Below are positions 58,101-64,000 of a DNA stretch of 64,000 nucleotides, piece by piece. The notes beneath the pieces were generated by a model that was not told the DNA's origin, did no database searches, and was given only the letters and a program-made list of their open reading frames with translations. Source of the DNA: Bacteroidaceae bacterium (GTDB lineage Bacteria > Bacteroidota > Bacteroidia > Bacteroidales > Bacteroidaceae); contig JAGCPD010000074.1 of the NCBI GenBank assembly GCA_017645305.1, positions 1 through 64,000 on the forward strand, written 5' to 3'. A program made the translations under genes and the position numbers. Every line of letters starts with the position of its first letter. The stretch's first letter is position 1.

Positions 58101-60605
58101 ATGCAGAAGGGAGTAACTTCAAAAAACTTGGAGAAGATTGCAATTATTGCAGGGGAACGTCAGGTAACCTTTGCCAAAGCGTTGCAGTATATTGATGTTT
58201 TTTCTGAGCTCACGCCATCAGGTAATGACAAGCGCGTTATTGTTTTCAGTGAAAATAGTGAAGGATGGATATATGCATTCTTCAGTATCTGGCAACAAGG
58301 TGGAATAGCTGTTCCCGTTGATGCAAGCAGCACCGTATCGGATTTATGTTATATTCTGCGCGACTGTACTCCTCATTGTATCTGGACGTCACAACACAAC
58401 GCTCCTGTTGTAGAACAGGCACTGGTTCAAACGGGATTGGATATTCCCTTCCATATTATCGAAGAGAGCATGAAGATAGAGCCGGATGTTAACCGCAAAC
58501 TACCGGATTGCCTGCCTTGGGGGGAACTGGATGTTCCCTACAACCAAAAGGTGGCTCTTATCATCTATACATCTGGAACGACAGGAAGCCCAAAAGGTGT
58601 AATGCTCAGTTACCAGAACCTGATGGCAAACATAAAGGGTGTTTCGCAGGACGTAAGAATCTTTACCAGTACCAGCCGGACCATGATTCTGTTGCCCCTG
58701 CATCATGTACTGCCTCTTATGGGAAGCGTGGTTGCTCCGTTCTGGAACGGCGGTGGCGTTGCCATCTGTCCCAGTCTGACTGCTCCTGATCTCATGGATA
58801 CGCTCTGCCGTGGCAAGGTTGCAATTGTTATCGGTGTTCCACGGTTATGGCAGATGTTATATGGCGGAATAAAGAAGAAGATTGATTCCAATGCTGTAAC
58901 GGCATTCCTCTTCCGTATGTGTGCCTTCTTCCGCAGTAGAACGTTATCCCGAATTGTTTTCGGAAGTATCCGAAGGAAAATGGGAGGCCACATCAAGTAT
59001 TTTGTAAGCGGAGGCGCTGCGCTTAGCAAGGAAATCGGAGAGGGACTTAAAACCTTGGGGTTGGATGTGCTGGAGGGATATGGCATGACAGAAACAGCTC
59101 CTATTATCTGCTTTACACGTCCAACAGACATCCGCCCCGGTTGTGTGGGACTTCCATTGCCAGGTATTGAATGCAAACTGATAAACGGTGAATTGTGTGC
59201 CAAAGGCCCCAATGTGATGCTTGGCTATTACAACCGGCCAGAGGAAACGGCGGCGGTGATTGACAGTGACGGCTACCTGCATACAGGTGACTTGGCTGCA
59301 ATCGACAATAAAGGCCGCGTAACGATAACGGGACGTACCAAGGAAATCATTGTGTTAAGCAATGGTAAGAACATAGAACCCAGTGAGATAGAATATAAAC
59401 TGGAGAAGTATGACCAGTATGTAAAGGAGGTGGCTGTTATGCAGGACGGCGACCTCTTGCGTGCCATCATTGTGCCGCAAAGTCCGTGGGCATCATTGCT
59501 TAGCGACACGCAGGTGGAGGTTGCCCTAAAGCATGAGGTGGTGGAACCCTACAACCGCTCTGTTGTTAATTATAAGAAGATTATGGCGGTGACGGTGTAT
59601 CGGGGAGAGCTTCCCAGAACGAAGCTTGATAAATTACAACGCTTCAAACTTCAGGCATTGTTGGACTCTTGTCGGACGGCACAGCCAGTTTGCAACGAAG
59701 AGCCAGAGCCGGAGTTGGATGAGTATCGCATCATTAAGCGGTATATTGAACAGGAAAAGAAAGTCCCGGTACGACCTTCATCGCACGTGGAGACGGATTT
59801 GGCTATGGATTCACTTGATAAAGTTGGCTTGCAGGGTTTCATTGAACATACCTTTGGCATGAAACTTAAAGTAGAGGAAATGGCATCCTTCCCCAATATA
59901 AAGGCAATGGCCGAACATGTGGCATCATGCAAGACGAAAGTGGAGGTTGGGGAGGTTGACTGGCATAGTCTTCTGAATGAGACCATGGATAACCTGCGAA
60001 TTCCGGATGCTTCCTGGCTGCTTCCTTTCGGCAGTAAATGCTTCAAGCTGTTCTTTAGGATTTATAATTCGTTGCGCATTCACGGACGAATACAAATACC
60101 GGCAAAAGGTCCGTACATTTTTGCCCCCAATCATCAGAGCTATGTAGATGCTCCAGTAGTATTAAGCGGCCTTACATGGGGCCAGATAAAGACTTGCTAT
60201 TTTTATGCTACCGAAGAACACGTAAAGAGTAAGTTTCGCAGGAGGCTTGCCGACAAGAATAACACCATCATTATGGAACAGGCTAACTTGAAGGAAAGTA
60301 TTCAGAAACTGGCGCAGGTACTGAAAAGCGGTAACAATATCGTTATCTTCCCGGAAGGAAGCAGAACTCACGACGGTGAACTGGGTGAGTTCAAACTCTC
60401 TTTTGCCATCTTAAGTAAGGAGTTGAACGTACCAATAATACCAGTCTGTATAAGAGGAGCTTATGATGCATTGCCAAGGAATAGAAAATACATACACCCA
60501 CGTCATATAGAAGTACACTATCTACCACCGATTTTACCCACATCGGATATTACCTATCAGCAGTTGGCAGATAAAGTAAAAGAGGCCATAGCCAGTGTGC
60601 TATAA
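58101..60605 (+). CDS. AMP-ligase/ACP/acyltransferase fusion
   Basis: Three domains are joined in 834 aa. Residues 1-530 form an adenylate-forming acyl ligase (IIYTSGTTGSPKGVML at 154-169, EGYGMTETAP, GYYNRPEETAA, HTGDLAAID). Residues about 545-615 form an ACP with Ser571 in LAMDSLDKV. Residues 640-834 are a PlsC-type acyltransferase (NHQSYVD with His678 and Asp683, and FPEGSRTHDG). It can activate a fatty or aryl acid, load it on its own ACP and pass it to an acceptor, like Aas-type enzymes. Similar activities usually occur inside aryl-polyene clusters, so it may serve the 24-33 kb operon. Confidence 0.9.
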   Translation: MQKGVTSKNLEKIAIIAGERQVTFAKALQYIDVFSELTPSGNDKRVIVFSENSEGWIYAFFSIWQQGGIAVPVDASSTVSDLCYILRDCTPHCIWTSQHNAPVVEQALVQTGLDIPFHIIEESMKIEPDVNRKLPDCLPWGELDVPYNQKVALIIYTSGTTGSPKGVMLSYQNLMANIKGVSQDVRIFTSTSRTMILLPLHHVLPLMGSVVAPFWNGGGVAICPSLTAPDLMDTLCRGKVAIVIGVPRLWQMLYGGIKKKIDSNAVTAFLFRMCAFFRSRTLSRIVFGSIRRKMGGHIKYFVSGGAALSKEIGEGLKTLGLDVLEGYGMTETAPIICFTRPTDIRPGCVGLPLPGIECKLINGELCAKGPNVMLGYYNRPEETAAVIDSDGYLHTGDLAAIDNKGRVTITGRTKEIIVLSNGKNIEPSEIEYKLEKYDQYVKEVAVMQDGDLLRAIIVPQSPWASLLSDTQVEVALKHEVVEPYNRSVVNYKKIMAVTVYRGELPRTKLDKLQRFKLQALLDSCRTAQPVCNEEPEPELDEYRIIKRYIEQEKKVPVRPSSHVETDLAMDSLDKVGLQGFIEHTFGMKLKVEEMASFPNIKAMAEHVASCKTKVEVGEVDWHSLLNETMDNLRIPDASWLLPFGSKCFKLFFRIYNSLRIHGRIQIPAKGPYIFAPNHQSYVDAPVVLSGLTWGQIKTCYFYATEEHVKSKFRRRLADKNNTIIMEQANLKESIQKLAQVLKSGNNIVIFPEGSRTHDGELGEFKLSFAILSKELNVPIIPVCIRGAYDALPRNRKYIHPRHIEVHYLPPILPTSDITYQQLADKVKEAIASVL

Positions 60606-60608
60606 TAT

Positions 60609-60654
60609 AAAACAAATAAGGATTAGAGCAACAAGCCTAATCCTTATTTGTTTT
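60609..60654. terminator. bidirectional intrinsic terminator
   Basis: An 18-bp perfect stem, AAAACAAATAAGGATTAG (60609-60626) with its complement (60637-60654), stands between two convergent genes. The A- and T-rich ends serve both strands. Confidence 0.9.
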
Positions 60655-60666
60655 CTTAGCTCTTTA

Positions 60667-62109
60667 TTAGAATAGAGATTCCTGCGAATTGATTTCTTCA
60701 AGCGTGAAAGCGGAAGAACCGTCGAAACAGTGAGTGCAGATCTGTTCCTTAGGAAGTCCAATGGCTTCAATAAGTGTCTCCAGTTTACTGAACTTCAGAG
60801 AATCAAGGTTCAGGCGTCTGGCAATCTCTTCCACCATCCTGATATATTCGGGACTGTCGGTGCGGGTGTATGCATCCAGGTTCTTGTTCTCGTCTCCTTC
60901 AAAGTCTTTGATAACACGACGGGTTATGAGTTCCAGGTCACTCTTGCTGGCACTGAAGTTAATGAACTTACAGCCATATACAAGAGGGGGGCAGGCTATG
61001 CGCATGTGTACTTCCTTTGCGCCCAGTTCATGTAAGACTTGGGTGTTGTCATGAAGCTGTGTGCCGCGTACAATACTGTCATCGCAGAAGAGCACACGTT
61101 TATCACGTAGCTTGTCGCTGTTGGGAATAATCTTCATTTTAGCCACAAGGTTGCGCACCTCCTGATTGCTGGGAGTAAAGCTGCGTGGCCAGGTGGGTGT
61201 GTACTTGCTGATAGCTCTCATGTACGGGCATTTATGTCCGTCGGCATAGCCTACAGCCATACCAATACCGCTATCAGGGATACCGCAGGCACAATCTACT
61301 GGCGTGGGGTCTTCTTCGCCCATACGTCTGCCGCACTCATTGCGAACACATTCTACGTTCTTGCCCTCGTAGCAACTGGTCGGAAATCCGTAGTAAACCC
61401 AGAGGAAAGAGCAAATCTGCATACGTTTGTTAGGACGGCGGAGCTGTTCCATCTTGTCGGCTGTGATACGGACAATCTCACCGGGACCAACGTAGTATGT
61501 TGTTTCGAAGCCTAGGTTGGGGAAGGCCGTGTTTTCGCTGGTAACAGCCATGGCACCTTCCTTTTTACCTACAACAATGGGGGTTCGTCCCCAGGAATCG
61601 CGTGCAGCGATAATGCCATTCTCCGTAAGAAGGAGCATAGAGCAGGAGCCTTTGATGTTGTTGAAGACATTCTCAATGCCGGAGACGAAATCCTTTCCTT
61701 TTATAATAAGCAAGGCTACCAACTCCGTTGGATTAATCTTGCCGGAAGAAAACTCGCTTAGGTGCAGGCCTTCCGACAGCATTTTCTGGCATAGGTCTTC
61801 CAGATTATTTATTTTGGCAACAGTGACAAGGGCAAAGCGTCCCAAGTGGCTGTTCATAAGCATAGGTTGTGCATCAGTATCACTGATTACGCCAATTCCC
61901 GAATTGCCTTTGAACTTGTCCAGTTCGTCTTCAAATCGGGTCCTGAAATAGGTACTTTCCAGATTGTGAATACTGCGGAAGAACTCACCTTCCTCGCTCA
62001 GCGTAGCCATACCGCCACGCTTAGTACCCATGTGTGACTGGTAATCTGTACCATAAAAAAGGTCAGTCTTGCAAGGCTGCACTGACACTGTCCCGAAAAA
62101 CCCTCCCAT
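60667..62109 (-). CDS. PurF-like protein lacking the catalytic cysteine
   Basis: The 480-aa protein has the amidophosphoribosyltransferase layout: N-terminal Ntn glutaminase-like domain and C-terminal PRPP-binding domain with VLFCDDSIVRGTQL. In true PurF the processed N-terminus is a nucleophilic Cys (MCGI); here the protein begins MGGFFGT, so that residue is Gly. The Ntn fold regions (GTKRGG, GRFALVTVAKI, SWGRTP) are kept. It may use free ammonia, have another reaction, or regulate. It is the familiar Bacteroidetes paralogue as far as I remember. A TAAATTTG promoter box precedes it. Confidence 0.88.
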   Translation of the reverse strand: MGGFFGTVSVQPCKTDLFYGTDYQSHMGTKRGGMATLSEEGEFFRSIHNLESTYFRTRFEDELDKFKGNSGIGVISDTDAQPMLMNSHLGRFALVTVAKINNLEDLCQKMLSEGLHLSEFSSGKINPTELVALLIIKGKDFVSGIENVFNNIKGSCSMLLLTENGIIAARDSWGRTPIVVGKKEGAMAVTSENTAFPNLGFETTYYVGPGEIVRITADKMEQLRRPNKRMQICSFLWVYYGFPTSCYEGKNVECVRNECGRRMGEEDPTPVDCACGIPDSGIGMAVGYADGHKCPYMRAISKYTPTWPRSFTPSNQEVRNLVAKMKIIPNSDKLRDKRVLFCDDSIVRGTQLHDNTQVLHELGAKEVHMRIACPPLVYGCKFINFSASKSDLELITRRVIKDFEGDENKNLDAYTRTDSPEYIRMVEEIARRLNLDSLKFSKLETLIEAIGLPKEQICTHCFDGSSAFTLEEINSQESLF

Positions 62110-62142
62110 TTGTATTTATCTTTTTATCTTAAAAACTGGTTG

Positions 62143-62150
62143 CAAATTTA
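62143..62150 (-). promoter_or_regulatory. -7 box of the PurF-like gene
   Basis: Minus-strand TAAATTTG fits TAnnTTTG and is followed by GCAACC; it stands 34 bp before the start codon at 62109. Confidence 0.6.
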
Positions 62151-62225
62151 ATTCATTTTCGTTAAAAAGCCGCAGTCTGAACCTGTTTTTTTCTTTTCTT
62201 TTGCTCTTTTTTTGTTGAGATATGT

Positions 62226-64000
62226 CTAATATCCAGCTATCTTTTTCCCGTTAATGATATAGATACCCTTCTTTAATCCATTTGGCATTGCCACTTTCTT
62301 CTCGCTGACCGCTCGCGACCCCTCCGTCGTTGAGGGTTGAAGATTAAATATTTTGCGACCGGCAAGGTCATAGACAGCAGTGGCAACTCTTTCATTTTTC
62401 ACTCTTTCATTTTTCACTTCACCAATGCCGTCCTCGTCATCATTATGATAGGATCCGTCTTGCCATAGATATACGGGTTTATGCCTTGAGTCGGGGAAGG
62501 GATTGGGGTCTTCTGCAAGCGTCTGGTACCAGGCCATATTATTATCTTTGCGGGAACCGTTCAACTGATAGCAGAGCGTGCCGTCAGCAAGATCTGTGGG
62601 ATTTGTCTTCTTTACGCCTGCGGGCACTTCTGCATTCCAATTGTTGTAATAGTAGCAGTTCTCCTGAAAAAGCAGGGTGTTTCTACGGCAAATAACATCG
62701 CTTCCTTCGGTACTTACATTAAATTCCCCCTTTACCAAAGTATTGGATATCATAATAGGCGCAGAAGCCCATCCCGCTACGCCGCCACAGCAGGTAGTCG
62801 TTTCACCGGAAATAGATCCGTCGAAGAGACAATCTACAACTTCGGCATACGTCGGGCTTTCGCTGTTCAGGCCAATCAGTCCGCCATGTGTCCCGTCGCC
62901 GTTTACGGTGCTGATGATATCTACATAGCATTGGCATCTTAGTAACATACCGCCCAAGAGATTGCTGACGATTCCTCCCGCAAACTTTGCGCTTGTGCGT
63001 ACGGTACCATAGACAATAAGGTCTTGAATGGTTCCGCTTAGATTGTGGAAGAGACCTGCATAATCGGCATTGCGTTGCACGTTTATGGTTATGGAGTGTC
63101 CTGCACCGTCAAAGGTGCCGGCATACGATGTTCCTAACCCAATCATAGTATTGTATTCCGAGAAATCAATGTCTGCATCCAAGACGGCACTTGCCGTATT
63201 GTCCTCATTTGCAACATACTTGGCAAACCAGTCAAGCTGCTGTGCTGACGAAAGGACAAAGAAGCCCCTTGCGTCTTGGGGTATGGTACTGTTGTCACAG
63301 GTACCGCAGACTATGCAGATGCCATCCCGGATTACATGCTCATCGCGTTGGTAGAAATCCTGGTCGTTGGTGTAGCCTAAGCCTGGGGTATAGAGTGAAC
63401 CGTCGCAATGAACACGCGAAAAGGGGTACACCTTACCTCTTGAATATAGCAACGACGGCATATCATCGACTCCTATGCGCTGGTACCAGTTGTACTGCTT
63501 ATTGGCTTCATTCATTAAATAACATGCCTCACCGTTCTCCAGTTGCTCTTGTGTCAGATAGGTAAGATTTCCGTTCTTGTTGTTAGCGCCCCAGGTGTCA
63601 TACGTAAAGTTGTTAATCGATGTTACGTTTCCTGCATTTCTTGACAGGATGTCACTGCCGTTAGTCGAAACCGTGATGTTGGCATTCACCAGACAGTTTC
63701 TGATGAGGGTACTCCCGGAAGCCCAGCCGGACACACCGCCGCAGCAATCGGTACTGGAACCGCTCATGCTGCCGCGTATCAGGCACTCTGAGATATAGGT
63801 GTTATCATAGCTGACGCCCACTATGCCGCCATGTGTTCCGTCGCCGTTTACCGTGCTGTATATCTGAACATCCGAGGTACACCGTTCTATGCGTGCTCCC
63901 TCTGTTGCGCCTGATATGCCGGCTGCGAACTTTGCACTGGTTTGTATCGTTCCTTTCACTGTCAGGTTTTGTACGGTGCCGTCCAGGTAACGGAAGAGGG
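62226..64000 (-). CDS. GLUG-like secreted protein with secretion tail, partial
   Basis: The frame stays open past 63959 to the window edge (upstream codons read LFRYLDGTVQNLTVKG), so the N-terminus lies outside. The visible 590 residues contain two long GLUG-like repeat blocks with matching pieces (TSAKFAAGISGATEGARIERC and TSAKFAGGIVSNLL; STVNGDGTHGG twice). They end in a KNERVKNERV simple-repeat insert and the split tail VYDLAGRKIF...LKKGIYIINGKKIAGY. The domain is adhesin-like, exported and probably T9SS-dependent. It is related to the protein at 18938-20779. Confidence 0.8.
   Translation of the reverse strand, partial: LFRYLDGTVQNLTVKGTIQTSAKFAAGISGATEGARIERCTSDVQIYSTVNGDGTHGGIVGVSYDNTYISECLIRGSMSGSSTDCCGGVSGWASGSTLIRNCLVNANITVSTNGSDILSRNAGNVTSINNFTYDTWGANNKNGNLTYLTQEQLENGEACYLMNEANKQYNWYQRIGVDDMPSLLYSRGKVYPFSRVHCDGSLYTPGLGYTNDQDFYQRDEHVIRDGICIVCGTCDNSTIPQDARGFFVLSSAQQLDWFAKYVANEDNTASAVLDADIDFSEYNTMIGLGTSYAGTFDGAGHSITINVQRNADYAGLFHNLSGTIQDLIVYGTVRTSAKFAGGIVSNLLGGMLLRCQCYVDIISTVNGDGTHGGLIGLNSESPTYAEVVDCLFDGSISGETTTCCGGVAGWASAPIMISNTLVKGEFNVSTEGSDVICRRNTLLFQENCYYYNNWNAEVPAGVKKTNPTDLADGTLCYQLNGSRKDNNMAWYQTLAEDPNPFPDSRHKPVYLWQDGSYHNDDEDGIGEVKNERVKNERVATAVYDLAGRKIFNLQPSTTEGSRAVSEKKVAMPNGLKKGIYIINGKKIAGY

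Overview
The window looks like the chromosome of a Bacteroidales bacterium, most likely a Prevotella-type Prevotellaceae. Most confident genes are preceded by the Bacteroidetes promoter form (TAnnTTTG at -7, TTTG about 20 bp further up). Shine-Dalgarno sites are weak. There are many secreted proteins with BspA-like leucine-rich repeats, a C10 cysteine protease, GLUG-like repeats, and a short C-terminal tail of the form YDLSGR...KGIYIINGKK that I read as a type IX secretion (T9SS) tail. No rRNA, tRNA, CRISPR array or transposase was seen.

Layout. 1-6.1 kb is AT-rich accessory DNA: a DUF2971 gene, a two-gene secreted/lipoprotein unit, an array of nine palindromes spaced exactly 42 bp apart, and a BspA-like gene. 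6.1-15.3 kb holds a C10 protease operon (minus) and a divergent tricorn-type S41 protease (plus). 15.3-18.9 kb is a vitamin B6 locus: pdxS and pdxT, facing a ThiD/PdxK-like domain fused to an AraC domain, and an NAD(P)H-hydrate dehydratase. 18.9-23.8 kb carries a large secreted GLUG-like protein, an SGNH hydrolase and a GH-A glycosidase. 23.9-33.1 kb is a ten-gene plus-strand polyketide/fatty-acid-like operon of the flexirubin/aryl-polyene kind (GNAT, ketosynthase, ACP, two hotdog dehydratases, FAD oxidoreductase, DUF5686 outer-membrane protein, FabG, DUF4833, thioesterase). 33.5-34.8 kb is a lone AAA/DUF4143 ATPase.

34.9-45.7 kb holds two minus-strand operons with the same plan: leader RNA, large secreted adhesin-like proteins (LRR, Ig-like, InlB-type repeats), a dockerin-bearing protein, a cohesin-like protein with the secretion tail, and last a very small acidic peptide gene (51 and 57 aa). 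Between them lie two decayed genes. 45.7-46.7 kb has a toxin-antitoxin pair and a truncated nuclease-like ORF. 47.6-54.3 kb has glycan genes (GH78 rhamnosidase, serine hydrolase, GH97) and a TlpA-like thioredoxin. 55.5-62.1 kb has a DUF1846 protein, a flavodoxin lipoprotein, an AMP-ligase/ACP/acyltransferase fusion, and a PurF-like protein without the catalytic cysteine. A GLUG-like secreted protein runs off the right edge.

The most notable observation is a family of four structured leader RNAs (near 3.5, 5.3, 41.8 and 45.4 kb). Each lies 5' of a secreted-protein gene. Two share three long identical sequence blocks. All four share one architecture, with compensatory changes in the helices and a crossing helix to a conserved 3' GCG-containing strand. 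I do not recognise this as a named RNA class. Together with the terminal small peptides it is the best candidate here for an undescribed system. Boundaries, functions and T9SS assignments are inferred from reading the sequence; no database search was possible.
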